Assembly (NCBI RefSeq): GCF_020400655.1
Contig: NZ_JAINRC010000001.1
Coordinates: 682,001-746,000 of the forward strand
Direction of reading: 5' to 3'
DNA: 64,000 bases
From: Streptomyces spinosus
GTDB lineage: Bacteria; Actinomycetota; Actinomycetes; Streptomycetales; Streptomycetaceae
In this document: positions 38,037-50,567 of the stretch, piece by piece
Position numbering within the stretch: position 1 is the first letter of the stretch
Layout of the letters: every line of letters starts with the position of its first letter
Position numbers and translations under genes: made by a program
Notes under the pieces: generated by a model
What the model was told of the DNA's origin: nothing
The model's database searches: none
What the model saw: only the letters and a program-made list of their open reading frames with translations

Positions 38037-38980
38037 CCGACCGACCCAGGCTGAGCATCGGCCTGCCCGTCTACAACGGCGAGGAGTACCTGGCCGAGTC
38101 GCTCGACGCCCTGCTCGGCCAGACCTACGAGGACTTCGAGCTGGTCGTCTCCGACAACGCCTCGACCGACGGGACCGAGGACATCTGCCGCGCGTACGCC
38201 GCGAAGGACTCCCGTATCCGGTACATCCGCCTGCCCCGGAACATCGGCGCCACCCCGAACCACAACCTCGTGTTCGCCGAGTGCCGCGGCGAGCTGTTCA
38301 AGTGGGCCTCGCACGACGACCTGTACGGCCGGGACCTGCTGCGGCGCTGCGTCGAGGCGCTGGACGAGCGGCCGCACGTGATCCTCGCGCACGCCGACCA
38401 GGCGGTCATCGACGGCGACGGCCAGGTGAAGGTCCCCTACGAGTACACGCTCGCCACGGCCTCCCCGCACGCGCCGGAGCGCTTCCGCAGCATGCTGTTC
38501 GAGCCCGGCGGCGACGACTTCTACGGGGTGATCAGGGCCGACGTGCTGCGCCGGGTGAGACCCATGGACAGCTACCACCACGCGGACCGCACGTTCGTCG
38601 CCGAGATCGGCCTGCACGGGCCCTTCCACCAGGTGCCGGAGCTGCTGTACTTCCGCCGCGACCACCCCACCCGCGCCGAGCGGGCGAACCCGTCCAAGCG
38701 GGCCCGGTGCGTCAACCTGGACCCGCGCCGGGCCGGCCCACTGCACCCGACGCCCCGGCTGCTCGCCGAGTACGTCTGGGGCTTCGTCTCGGCGATCCGG
38801 CGGGCGCCGCTGTCCCCCGCCGACCGGCGCGCCTGCTACCGCCACCTGGCCGCGTGGATGACCAGCCGGGCCCGGCCGGGCGCCGGCGAGCGGGTCGAGG
38901 ACCGCCCCCCGGTCGACCCGGCCGGGCTCACCGTCTCGGTCGACGCCCTCGTCGCCGGCCGTGAGGGGCGGCGGGCATGA
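38033..38980 (+). CDS. Glycosyltransferase family 2
   Basis: A 315-residue GT-A enzyme. LSIGLPVYNGEEYLAESLDA opens the nucleotide-binding fold, LVVSDNASTDGTEDIC holds the first conserved Asp, and KWASHDDLYGRDLLRRC contains the DD of the metal-binding DxD equivalent. The C-terminus is soluble, without membrane anchors. It adds a sugar to the repeat unit from an NDP donor that cannot be inferred. It overlaps the flippase stop (ATGA) and the next gene's start. Confidence 0.9.
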   Translation: MTDRPRLSIGLPVYNGEEYLAESLDALLGQTYEDFELVVSDNASTDGTEDICRAYAAKDSRIRYIRLPRNIGATPNHNLVFAECRGELFKWASHDDLYGRDLLRRCVEALDERPHVILAHADQAVIDGDGQVKVPYEYTLATASPHAPERFRSMLFEPGGDDFYGVIRADVLRRVRPMDSYHHADRTFVAEIGLHGPFHQVPELLYFRRDHPTRAERANPSKRARCVNLDPRRAGPLHPTPRLLAEYVWGFVSAIRRAPLSPADRRACYRHLAAWMTSRARPGAGERVEDRPPVDPAGLTVSVDALVAGREGRRA

Positions 38981-40203
38981 GGCGCGCGCCACGCGTCGGG
39001 GTGTTCGGCCTGCTCGGCTCCGGCAACCTCGGCAACGACGGGTCGCTGGAGGCCCTGCTCGGCTACCTGCGCGCCGAGCACCCGCGGGCGGTCGTGGACG
39101 CGCTGTGCGGCGGACCCGAGGCCGTCACGGCCCGGTTCGGCATCCCCGCGACGCGGCTGCACTGGTACCGCGGGGAGTACCGGACCGCTTCGCGCGCGGG
39201 CGCGATCGTGTCCAAGGGGCTGGGCAAACTCGTCGACGTCTTCCGCACCGCCGCCTGGGTGCGCCGGCACGACGTGGTGATCGTGCCGGGCATGGGCGTC
39301 CTGGAGGCCACGCTGCCGCTGCGGCCGTGGGGCTTCCCGTACGCGCTGTTCCTGCTCTGCGCGAGCGGCCGGCTGCTGGGCACGCGGGTCGCGCTCGTCA
39401 GCGTCGGCGCCGCGACGATCGGCAACCGGCCGACCCGGGCCCTGGTGCGCTGGTCGGCGCGGCTGGCCGCGTACCGGTCGTACCGGGACGCCCGGTCCCG
39501 CGACGCGATGCGGGCGACGGGCGTGGACACCTCGCGCGACGAGGTCTACCCGGACCTCGCGTTCGCCCTGCCGGCACCGGAGGCGAACGTGCCCTCGGAC
39601 CCGCCGGGCCCGGTCTGCGTCGGGGTCATGGACTTCCACGGCGGCAACGACGACCGGGCCCGGGCCGAGGAGATCCACCGGCGCTACCTGGACGGGACGA
39701 TCCGGTTCGTCCGCGCGCTGGCCGAGGAGGGCAGGGCGGTCCGGCTGCTCACCGGTGACGCGTGCGACGCGCCGGTGGTAGCCGCGATCCTCGACGCGGT
39801 GGACTCACCGCTGGTCTCCGCCGCCGAGACGGCCTCCCTGGCCGACCTGATGAAGGAGACGGCGGCCGCCGAGACCGTGGTGGCGATCCGCTACCACAAC
39901 CTGATCTGCGCGCTGAAGACCGGGACGCCGACGCTCGCCGTCACCTACGCGGCGAAGAGCGAGGCGCTGATGGAACGGATGGGCCTCGGCACGTACTGCC
40001 ATCCGGCGCGCGCGCTCGACGCCGACCGGCTGCTCGCACAGTTCCGGCAGCTGGAGGAGCGAGCGGACGAGATGCGGCGCGTCCTCGCCGAACGGAACGA
40101 GGCCGCCGCCCGCGGGCTCGACCACCAGTTCACCGCCCTGACCACGGCCCTGTTCCCGGCGGCCGGCCGTGCCCGCACCCCCTCCCGGCAGGAGGCCTCA
40201 TGA
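38977..40203 (+). CDS. Polysaccharide pyruvyl transferase family protein
   Basis: A 408-residue GT-B-like protein. Start VGVFGLLGSGNLGNDGSLEA matches the GxxNxGD-type opening of pyruvyltransferases (CsaB/WcaK family); later VVIVPGMGVL, ALVSVGAATIGN, and the diagnostic IRYHNLICALKTGTPTLAVT (conserved R-x-H). These enzymes transfer pyruvate from PEP to form ketals on sugars, adding negative charge. ATG 38977 overlaps the GT2 stop, so it belongs to the same transcript. Confidence 0.82.
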   Translation: MRRAPRVGVFGLLGSGNLGNDGSLEALLGYLRAEHPRAVVDALCGGPEAVTARFGIPATRLHWYRGEYRTASRAGAIVSKGLGKLVDVFRTAAWVRRHDVVIVPGMGVLEATLPLRPWGFPYALFLLCASGRLLGTRVALVSVGAATIGNRPTRALVRWSARLAAYRSYRDARSRDAMRATGVDTSRDEVYPDLAFALPAPEANVPSDPPGPVCVGVMDFHGGNDDRARAEEIHRRYLDGTIRFVRALAEEGRAVRLLTGDACDAPVVAAILDAVDSPLVSAAETASLADLMKETAAAETVVAIRYHNLICALKTGTPTLAVTYAAKSEALMERMGLGTYCHPARALDADRLLAQFRQLEERADEMRRVLAERNEAAARGLDHQFTALTTALFPAAGRARTPSRQEAS

Positions 40204-40751
40204 AGGCGACCGAAGTCCCCCAGATAGCCGGCGCGTACCTGTTCGAGCCGACGCCGTACGCCGACGAACGCGGATTCTTCTGCCGCACCTTCGACGCCGA
40301 CGTGGTCCGCTCGGTGGGTCTCGACCCGGACGCCTTCGTCCAGGACAGCCTGTCCCGCTCGGTCCGGGGCGTGCTCCGCGGCCTGCACCTGCGCTCCGGC
40401 GCCGGCGAGGCCAAGCTGGTGCGGTGCTCGTACGGCAGGATCTTCGACGTCGTCGTGGACCTGCGGCCGAACTCGCCGACGTACCTCGGCCGGGTCTTCC
40501 TGGAGCTGTCCGGCGACACGCAGGCGACCCTGTACGTCCCGGCGGGGTGCGCGCACGGCTTCCAGGCGCTCACCGGCACCGCCGACACCTCGTACCGCAT
40601 CGACCGCCCGCACGACCCGGCCGAGGACGTCACGATCGCCTTCGACGATCCCGACCTCGCCGTCCCGTGGCCGCTGCCGGTCACATCGATGTCCCAGCGG
40701 GACCGGGAGGCGCCGAGCCTCGCCGAGGTCCTGAAGCAGATGGAAGGGTGA
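40200..40751 (+). CDS. dTDP-4-dehydrorhamnose 3,5-epimerase (RmlC/RfbC) family protein
   Basis: A 183-residue cupin. RGFFCRTFDADVVRSVG at the start, then SVRGVLRGLHLRSG with the catalytic His, GRIFDVVVDLRPNSPTYLGR with the second catalytic residue, and LYVPAGCAHGFQALTGTA. Canonical RmlC reads RGLHYQ; this one has RGLHLR, so the substrate may be another 4-keto-6-deoxy sugar nucleotide, plausibly that made by the neighbouring cytidylyltransferase route. ATG 40200 overlaps the pyruvyltransferase stop. Confidence 0.85.
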   Translation: MKATEVPQIAGAYLFEPTPYADERGFFCRTFDADVVRSVGLDPDAFVQDSLSRSVRGVLRGLHLRSGAGEAKLVRCSYGRIFDVVVDLRPNSPTYLGRVFLELSGDTQATLYVPAGCAHGFQALTGTADTSYRIDRPHDPAEDVTIAFDDPDLAVPWPLPVTSMSQRDREAPSLAEVLKQMEG

Positions 40752-40758
40752 CGCCGGC

Positions 40759-42084
40759 TTGGACACCGAAGAGTTCCACCTGCCCCGCTCGCGGGCCATG
40801 AACGAACGGCTGCACGCCCTGGTCCCCGGGGGCGCGCACACCTACGCCAAGGGCGACGACCAGTACCCCGAGGACCTGGCCCCGGTCATCAGCCACGGCC
40901 GCGGTGCGCACGTGTGGGACGTCGACGGCAACCGCTACGTCGAGTACGGCTCCGGGCTGCGGTCGGTCAGCCTCGGGCACGCCCACCCGCGCGTGACGGA
41001 GGCGGTGCGGCGGGAACTCGACCGCGGCGCCAACTTCGTCCGGCCGTCCGTCGTCGAGGTCGAGGCCGCGGAACGCTTCCTGGCCACGGTGCCGACCGCG
41101 GAGATGGTGAAGTTCGCGAAGAACGGCTCCGACGTCACCACCGCCGCGGTGCGCCTCGCCCGCGCCGTCACCGGGCGCCCACGGGTGGCCCTCTGCGCCG
41201 ACCATCCGTTCTTCTCCGTCGACGACTGGTTCATCGGCACCACACCGATGTCCGCCGGCATCCCGGAGTCGACCACCGAGCTGACCGTGACGTTCCCCTA
41301 CGGCGACCTGGCCGCGACGGAGGAGCTGCTCAATCGGTTCAAGGGCGAGGTCGCCTGCCTGATCCTGGAACCCGCGACGCACACCGAGCCGCCGCCCGGC
41401 TACCTCGCCGGCCTGCGCGAGCTGGCCGACCGGCACGGCTGCGTCCTGGTCTTCGACGAGATGATCACCGGCCTGCGCTGGTCGGAGGCGGGCGCCCAGG
41501 GCCTGTACGGCGTCGTCCCCGACCTGTCCACGTTCGGCAAGGCGCTGGGCAACGGCTGCGCCGTCTCGGCGCTGGCCGGGCGCCGGGAGCTGATGGAACG
41601 GGGCGGGCTGCGCCACTCCGGCGACCGGGTGTTCCTGCTGTCCACCACGCACGGCGCGGAAACGCACTCCCTGGCCGCCGCGATGGCCGTGCTCGCCACC
41701 TACGTCGAGGAGGGCGTCACCGCACGGCTGCACGCGCTCGGCGACCGGCTGGCCGCCGGGGTCCGCGAGGCCGCGGCCGCCATGGGCGTCGGCGACCACG
41801 TCGTCGTCCGGGGCCGGGCCAGCAACCTGGTCTTCGCGACCCTCGACGAGAAGGGGCAGCCGTCGCAGCGGTACCGCACCCTGTTCCTGCGCCGGCTCCT
41901 CATGGGCGGGGTGCTGGCCCCGTCGTTCGTGGTGAGCAGCGCCCTCGGCGACGACGACATCGACCACACCGTCGACGTGGTGGCCCAGGCGTGCGCGGTG
42001 TACCGGAAGGCACTGGATGCCGGTGACCCCACCCCCTGGCTGGGCGGACGACCGGTGAAGCCCGTGTTCCGGCGACTGGCCTGA
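40759..42084 (+). CDS. Glutamate-1-semialdehyde aminomutase-like class III aminotransferase
   Basis: A 441-residue PLP enzyme of the class III/HemL family. VPGGAHTYAKGDDQYP at the start, FAKNGSDVTTAAVRLARAVT (phosphate-binding), VLVFDEMITGLRW (Asp for the PLP ring nitrogen) and DLSTFGKALGNG with the Schiff-base Lys. True HemL lies with haem genes; homologues in sugar clusters are of unknown or NDP-sugar aminotransferase/aminomutase function. TTG start at 40759, eight bases after the epimerase stop. It is the last gene of the exopolysaccharide block; only 7 bp separate it from the convergent PAP2 gene. Confidence 0.82.
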   Translation: MDTEEFHLPRSRAMNERLHALVPGGAHTYAKGDDQYPEDLAPVISHGRGAHVWDVDGNRYVEYGSGLRSVSLGHAHPRVTEAVRRELDRGANFVRPSVVEVEAAERFLATVPTAEMVKFAKNGSDVTTAAVRLARAVTGRPRVALCADHPFFSVDDWFIGTTPMSAGIPESTTELTVTFPYGDLAATEELLNRFKGEVACLILEPATHTEPPPGYLAGLRELADRHGCVLVFDEMITGLRWSEAGAQGLYGVVPDLSTFGKALGNGCAVSALAGRRELMERGGLRHSGDRVFLLSTTHGAETHSLAAAMAVLATYVEEGVTARLHALGDRLAAGVREAAAAMGVGDHVVVRGRASNLVFATLDEKGQPSQRYRTLFLRRLLMGGVLAPSFVVSSALGDDDIDHTVDVVAQACAVYRKALDAGDPTPWLGGRPVKPVFRRLA

Positions 42085-42091
42085 CGGGGCG

Positions 42092-42820
42092 TCATCCGTC
42101 CTCGCGCCGGCCGGCGCCGGACGTCCGCCCGGCCGTCCGGTCGACCAGCCACGCGGTCGCCGGTGTCACCGCCAGCCCGGTGCACCAGCCGCCGAGGGCG
42201 TCGGTCGGGTAGTGCGCGCTCAGGGAGACCTCGGCCCAGCCCATGGCGGCGCCGGCCACCAGCGCCGTGGCGAGCACGGGTGACGCGCCGGCGGTCCTGC
42301 CGGGGCCGGGACGGCCGGCCGCGAGCAGCGCCACCGCGTAGGCGAGCGCGGTGGCGAAGGCGGTGTGCCCGCTGGGGTAGGACAGGTTGCCGTCGCCGTG
42401 GATGGTGCGTCCCACCACGTGCTTGAGCAGGGTCGCCGTCCCCACGGCCGCACCGGCGACGGCGACGACGAGCACCGCGCCCCGGGGACGCCGCAGCAGC
42501 AGGCAGCCGGTCACGGCGGCCACGACCAGCACCACCGCTCCGGCGGGCTCCCCCAGCCAGTCCAGGGCCAGGGCGGCGTACCGCCACGGTGGCCGCACGC
42601 TGTCCGCCGTCGGCGGGGTGATCCACCTGTCCACCGTGCCGGACTCGCCGTGGCCGGCGTAGAGCACCCCGAGCACGGCGACCACCAGCGCGGCGAGGAC
42701 CGCGACCACTCCGAGCCGCCCGCGCAGCGACGGGGGCAGCACCTCGGGCGCCCGGCCCGGGCCGGGGTGAGCGGGACCGCGCACACCGGCCTCCGGCTCC
42801 TGCTGCTGCCAACTGCCCAC
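42092..42820 (-). CDS. PAP2 family phosphatase
   Basis: A 242-residue membrane protein with about six hydrophobic segments. Acid phosphatase motifs in order: KHVVGRT (K-x6-R[P]), YPSGHTAFA (PSGH) and [14 protein letters not shown] (S-R-x5-H-x3-D-like). The family dephosphorylates lipid phosphates such as undecaprenyl pyrophosphate or phosphatidic acid, at the outer membrane face. Next to an exopolysaccharide operon, recycling of undecaprenyl pyrophosphate is plausible, though it is transcribed convergently. The start region ([12 protein letters not shown]) is soluble. Confidence 0.85.
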   Translation of the reverse strand: MGSWQQQEPEAGVRGPAHPGPGRAPEVLPPSLRGRLGVVAVLAALVVAVLGVLYAGHGESGTVDRWITPPTADSVRPPWRYAALALDWLGEPAGAVVLVVAAVTGCLLLRRPRGAVLVVAVAGAAVGTATLLKHVVGRTIHGDGNLSYPSGHTAFATALAYAVALLAAGRPGPGRTAGASPVLATALVAGAAMGWAEVSLSAHYPTDALGGWCTGLAVTPATAWLVDRTAGRTSGAGRREDG

Positions 42821-42921
42821 CGACGAGCCCCCCGTCGTGTCCGACCCGGCTCCGCGCGGGAGCCACCAGTCACCCTAGCCAACAGCGCGGCGGGGGGCAC
42901 CGGATCCCGTTCGCCGGAGGG

Positions 42922-42955
42922 CGACGGGAGCGGGGGCACTGCCCCGCTCCCGTCG
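42922..42955 (-). terminator. Strong terminator after the phospholipase-D-like gene
   Basis: A perfect 14-bp stem (CGACGGGAGCGGGG at 42922-42935 with CCCCGCTCCCGTCG at 42942-42955) and a 6-nt loop, three bases beyond the stop codon of the minus-strand gene. Confidence 0.8.
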
Positions 42956-42958
42956 GAC

Positions 42959-45451
42959 TCAGGAGTTGGCGAAGGCGTCCCGCAGCCGCATCTCGTTGAA
43001 GCCGTTGCCGTCGTAGTCGTCGGAGTACGTCAGCGCGAGCCGGCCGGTCGCGGCGAGGGTCACGGCCGGGCCGCCCTGGCCGCCGCCGGTCACCACGTTC
43101 ATCCGGTAGGCGGGGAGCCTGCCGGTCGTCGTGCCGTCCGCGTTGAAGCCGCGGGCCCACACGTCGTCCTTGCCCGGGAACACGGTCCCGCCGATGTTCA
43201 CGTCGAAGGCCTCCTTCCACGCGACCACGAAGCTGCCGTCGTCGGCGACCGCCACGTCGGCGACGTCCTGGTCGGAGATCGGCCGCTGGCCGTCGACGTA
43301 CGGGCCGCTGCCGGTGCCGTCCTCGGTGGTCCGCTGCTCGGCCGCCGCGGCACTGCCGGTCGCGGAGAAGACGCGGTCGTAGATCCGCTGGGGGCGCACC
43401 GGCGTGCCGGCGCCGGTGGTGTACTCGTCCGTCCACGCCACGACGAACCGGCCGTCGCCCGCCGACGCCACCGCGGGAACGGTCTGCTGGCCGTCGGTGA
43501 GGGAGTTGGCCGCCTTGCGGGCCACGGCGAAGCCGCCCGAGGTGTTCAGCTTGGCGAGCCCGATGTTGAGGCCGCCGTTGCCGTCCGCGTCCTCCTCCCA
43601 GACGATCACGGTGTTCCCGGCGTCGTCGATCGCCGCGTCGGGGCGGCGGTTGGACCCGGCCGCGCCCGAGTTGATCGTGCTGACCTGGACGTCCTGGTAG
43701 CGCAGCGCACCGGTGCCGGACCAGCTGCTCGCGTAGACCTGGTTGAGCGTGGAGCCGTCGGCCGTGCTCTCCCAGGCGACCGTGTAGGAGCCGTCGCCGG
43801 CCACCGCGACCGTCGGCCGCAGCTGGTCCCCGCTGCCGGAGGCGTGCGGGCGCGGCAGGGGGGTCACCGTTCCGTCGGGGGCCACCCTGACCACGGCGAT
43901 GTCGGCGTACTTGTTGCCGTCGTCGTCCTTGGCCCACGCGACGATCGCGTTGCCCTGGTCGTCCACGCCGACGTCGGGCTTCTGGTGCGACCAGGTCGTG
44001 CTGCCGGAGGTGCCGCTGTTGCTCAGCAGCTTCTCGTTCCACAGCGCGACGCCGTCCTTGTACATGCGGATGTACACGTCGGTGCCCAGCTCGGTGTCCG
44101 AGGAGTCGTGCCGGTCGCCCTGCTCGTACACCACGGCGGTGTAGACGGACGAGGTGCCGCCGGAGGCGATGGCGCTGTAGTGCTGGTCGCCGTCGGTCTG
44201 CACGTTGACCCGCGAGTAGTGCTGGGACGTCGAGCCGTACTTCGAGGCGTCGATGTCGACGGCACCGGACCGCACCTTGTTGAAGTTGGCGACGTAGGCC
44301 TGGTAGACCGCCGGGTCGTCGATGCGCAGCAGCGTCTCGTCGTTCGTCTTCAGCGAGCCCGCGGTCCAGTTGTGGGAGCCCGTGTACACGTGCTGGACCT
44401 TGGTGCCGTCGGCCTTCGTCCACTCCGTCAGCAGGTACTTGGAGTGGGTGGTGCCGTGGTTGCAGGAGGCGGTCGCCGAGGGCTTGTAGCGGCACCCGCC
44501 GGGACGGTTGCCGTAGGCCGCGATGTCGAGAGCGGTCAGGTCGTTGACGCCGTCGTTGCCACCGCCGTTGCTGAGGTCGCGGACGTTCGCGTCGACGCTG
44601 CACCCCTGGGACCGCTTCGCCTTCAGGGCGTCGTAGACGGCCGGGCGGGTGGTCCGCTGGTCGAGTTCGGCCGCCGAGATCCTGATCTTTCCGTCGATCG
44701 AGCAGTCGACCTTGTCGATGAACGAGGCGAGGATGTCGGCGTTGCCGTAGTGGCCGGCGTCCGAGGCGGTGTCGCGGGGGAAGAAGAACGCCTCGACGGG
44801 CGAGTTCGGGTCGCCGGTGGTGTAGTCGTACGTGGTGTGCGAGCTGTCGCCTGCGTGCTTGATCTGGTCGTTGAAGTGCGCGCGGTACCGGGAGGCGAGG
44901 GTCGCGTTGTCGGACACGACGACCGCGTTGTTGATCTCGCCGTCCTGGCCGCCCGCGAGGTTCTGCGAGCTCTGCCAGACGACGTTCCTGCGTCCGTCGG
45001 TGAGCGCGTCGAACACGATGTACTTGTCGTGGTCGATGGCGTTCGTGTCGCCCGAGCCGTTGCCCAGGCAGCCGCGGGAGCACCAGGTGAGGCTGGAGTT
45101 GCCCGTCAGGGTCAGACCGTCCAGGTTGCTGCTGGCGCGGTTCGCCGACTCGGAGATGATGCGCAGCGTGACGCCGCGGCTCTGCGCGGCGGCGAGCTTG
45201 GCCTGGAGGTCCGAGCTGTTGAACCAGTACATGCCCATGTACAGCGTCGAGTTGGGCGCCGCGAGGTCGATGAGGCTGCCGACCGACGTGTTGATCGAGG
45301 AGTCGTACGTCGTGGGCGTGGGGTAGTTGAACACCGCGGTGTAGTTCCCGGAGACGACGGTCTCCGCTTGAGCGGTGGCCGGGGCGAGCAGTGCCGCACC
45401 GAGCGCGAGGGGGACGGCGAGTGCCGCGAGGCGCCCTGTCTGTCTGCCCAT
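42959..45451 (-). CDS. Secreted phospholipase-D-like protein with C-terminal propeller-like repeats
   Basis: An 830-residue exported protein. Signal peptide MGRQTGRLAALAVPLALGAA ending near ATAQA. Two PLD catalytic motifs: IDHDKYIVFD near residue 140 with SSQN after it, and THSKYLLTEW near residue 335 with GSHN after it (the second has Glu where HKD usually has Asp). From about residue 450 there are at least five repeats of the form PxVAVAGDGSYTVAWE, as in beta-propeller or FG-GAP-like modules. Likely a secreted phosphodiesterase or nuclease-like enzyme with a binding domain. AAAGGA precedes ATG 45451. Confidence 0.82.
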   Translation of the reverse strand: MGRQTGRLAALAVPLALGAALLAPATAQAETVVSGNYTAVFNYPTPTTYDSSINTSVGSLIDLAAPNSTLYMGMYWFNSSDLQAKLAAAQSRGVTLRIISESANRASSNLDGLTLTGNSSLTWCSRGCLGNGSGDTNAIDHDKYIVFDALTDGRRNVVWQSSQNLAGGQDGEINNAVVVSDNATLASRYRAHFNDQIKHAGDSSHTTYDYTTGDPNSPVEAFFFPRDTASDAGHYGNADILASFIDKVDCSIDGKIRISAAELDQRTTRPAVYDALKAKRSQGCSVDANVRDLSNGGGNDGVNDLTALDIAAYGNRPGGCRYKPSATASCNHGTTHSKYLLTEWTKADGTKVQHVYTGSHNWTAGSLKTNDETLLRIDDPAVYQAYVANFNKVRSGAVDIDASKYGSTSQHYSRVNVQTDGDQHYSAIASGGTSSVYTAVVYEQGDRHDSSDTELGTDVYIRMYKDGVALWNEKLLSNSGTSGSTTWSHQKPDVGVDDQGNAIVAWAKDDDGNKYADIAVVRVAPDGTVTPLPRPHASGSGDQLRPTVAVAGDGSYTVAWESTADGSTLNQVYASSWSGTGALRYQDVQVSTINSGAAGSNRRPDAAIDDAGNTVIVWEEDADGNGGLNIGLAKLNTSGGFAVARKAANSLTDGQQTVPAVASAGDGRFVVAWTDEYTTGAGTPVRPQRIYDRVFSATGSAAAAEQRTTEDGTGSGPYVDGQRPISDQDVADVAVADDGSFVVAWKEAFDVNIGGTVFPGKDDVWARGFNADGTTTGRLPAYRMNVVTGGGQGGPAVTLAATGRLALTYSDDYDGNGFNEMRLRDAFANS

Positions 45452-45599
45452 GTGTTTCCTTTGGTTCACCGTGAGTTGGAGGACGAGCCATCCTAAGGCG
45501 CGGCTGGTCACGCTCATGACAGACCACCGGCCGTGACGTGGAGCCCTTCGTCCGTACCGGACGGCGACGGCACGGTGTTCGGCGCCGGATGGCGCGATC

Positions 45600-45613
45600 T
45601 GTTCAGTCGAACA
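45600..45613. promoter_or_regulatory. Palindrome upstream of the MFS gene
   Basis: TGTTCAGTCGAACA: perfect TGTTC/GAACA arms around AGTC. A 13-of-14 match (TTTTCAGTCGAACA) occurs at 63490-63503 upstream of the NRPS gene. It may be an operator; no binding protein is known to me. Confidence 0.35.
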
Positions 45614-45718
45614 CCCGGGCACGCGACCGCGTTTGCCTGCGCCGGACCGTGCGGGAACAATGTCGCGGCCAGGCCGACGCCTTCGGCAGCCGCCTCTCCG
45701 CGACCGAAATGGTTATGA

Positions 45719-46972
45719 ATGACCAATCAGCTGATGGACCGCCTGCCCCGATTGTTGCATCAGGTCGCGTTCCGCAGGTTCTGGACAGCGCAGACCATTT
45801 CCTTCCTCGGGGACCAGGTGTCCACGATCGCGCTCCCGCTCACCGCGGTGCTCGCGCTGAACGCCTCCGCCGCGGGCATGGGTTTGCTCGGGGCTCTGGT
45901 CTCCCTGCCGAACCTGCTGTTCGCGCTGCACGTGGGCGGCTTCGTGGACCGCCACGGCCGGCTCAGACGCACGATGATCCTCTGCGACCTGGGACGGGCG
46001 GCGGTGCTGCTCACCGTGCCCGTCGCCTACGCGCTGGACGCGCTGACGCTCACCCACCTGTGGGTGGTGGCCTTCGTGACGGGCACGCTCGCCATGCTGT
46101 TCAACGTCTCCAGCAACAGCCTGTTCGCCGCCCTCGTGGACCGCGAGGACTACGTGCAGGGCACCTCGCTGTCCCGCGGCAGCTTCTCCTTCTCCTGGGT
46201 GGTGGGCCCGAGCGTCGGCGGTGTGCTCGTGCAGATCGTGTCGGCGCCCGGGGCGCTCCTCGCCGACGTGCTGTCCTTCCTCGGATCCGCGTCCCTGCTG
46301 CGGTCGATATCCCCGCAGGAGCCGGCACCCGAGAAGCAGAAGTCGTCCTCGCACATCCGGGACGGGCTGCGGTTCGTCTCCCGGAACCCGGTCCTGCGGG
46401 CCCGGTTCGTCGGCGGTGGCCTGCTCAACCTCTTCTACACGGTCTACTTCACGCTCTTCCTGCTGTTCATCGCGCGCGAACTCAAGCTGACGTCCGGAAT
46501 GATCGGTGTGGCCCTCGGCCTCGGTGCCGTCGGCGCGCTGCTGGGTTCCTTCGTCACCGGCTGGTTCACCCGGCGCCTCGGCATCGGGCCGACGTTCCTG
46601 CTCGGTTCGGTGCTCTTCCCCGGAGCGCTGGCCCTGGTGCCGTTCGCGACGCAGGACAAGTGGGTGGCCTTCGGCCTGGTGGTCATGGCCGAGTTCGTCT
46701 CCGGCATGGGCCTGATGCTCTGCGACATCGCCGGCTCCTCGATCCAGCAGGCCCTGACACCGGACCGCATGCGGTCCCGGGTGCAGGGGGCCTATCTGGG
46801 GCTCATCAACGGGGTGCGGACCGTCGGCGCGCTGGCCGCCGGTGGTCTGGGCACGTGGCTGGGTCTGCGCACCGCGCTGTGGCTGGCCGTCATCGGCGGC
46901 GTGCTCAGCTGCCTGCCGCTGGTGTTCGCCCCGGTGCCGGGCATGCGCACACTGCCCGACCAGGCGGAGTGA
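45719..46972 (+). CDS. MFS transporter, EntS/drug-exporter-like
   Basis: A 417-residue protein with 12 predicted membrane helices. FWTAQTISFLGDQVSTIALP in helix 1 and GGFVDRHGRLRRTMILCD (the motif A loop between helices 2 and 3) mark it as a major facilitator of the EntS/MFS-3 exporter type, common in siderophore and antibiotic export. The central loop (about 195-225) is charged. ATG 45719; an out-of-frame ATG lies four bases earlier and the ribosome-binding site is weak. It stands alone, divergent from the PLD gene. Substrate unknown. Confidence 0.88.
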   Translation: MTNQLMDRLPRLLHQVAFRRFWTAQTISFLGDQVSTIALPLTAVLALNASAAGMGLLGALVSLPNLLFALHVGGFVDRHGRLRRTMILCDLGRAAVLLTVPVAYALDALTLTHLWVVAFVTGTLAMLFNVSSNSLFAALVDREDYVQGTSLSRGSFSFSWVVGPSVGGVLVQIVSAPGALLADVLSFLGSASLLRSISPQEPAPEKQKSSSHIRDGLRFVSRNPVLRARFVGGGLLNLFYTVYFTLFLLFIARELKLTSGMIGVALGLGAVGALLGSFVTGWFTRRLGIGPTFLLGSVLFPGALALVPFATQDKWVAFGLVVMAEFVSGMGLMLCDIAGSSIQQALTPDRMRSRVQGAYLGLINGVRTVGALAAGGLGTWLGLRTALWLAVIGGVLSCLPLVFAPVPGMRTLPDQAE

Positions 46973-47040
46973 GCGGCCGTACGCCGGTCGGGTCCGGCCC
47001 CGCCGGGTGCGGCGCGGGGTCCGGCAGCCGCTGGTGAAGG

Positions 47041-47076
47041 CGGCGGCCGGCCCCGTCACGGTGGGGCCGGCCGCCG
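47041..47076. terminator. Strong bidirectional terminator
   Basis: A perfect 14-bp stem (47041-47054 with 47063-47076) and an 8-nt loop between the convergent MFS and arabinofuranosidase genes. Confidence 0.8.
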
Positions 47077-47095
47077 GCGGGGTGCGCGGGCCGGT

Positions 47096-50449
<3,354 letters not shown>

Positions 50450-50461
50450 CGGGGCCTGCCC

Positions 50462-50488
50462 GGGCCGCCGCCCTCGTGGCGGCGGCCC
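50462..50488 (+). terminator. Terminator of the xylanase gene
   Basis: A perfect 11-bp stem GGGCCGCCGCC/GGCGGCGGCCC with a 5-nt loop, 13 bases after the stop. Confidence 0.75.
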
Positions 50489-50507
50489 TCGCGCACGTCG
50501 TGCCCCT

Positions 50508-50538
50508 GGGGTCTTCCGTCCGGATCAGGCCGGACCCC
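50508..50538 (-). terminator. Possible terminator of the LuxR-type gene
   Basis: GTCCGG (50518-50523) and CCGGAC (50530-50535) with flanking GGGGTC/GACCCC arms form a nested hairpin downstream of the minus-strand regulator gene. Confidence 0.4.
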
Positions 50539-50567
50539 GCGAGCCCGGCATGATCCGAACGGGGGCC

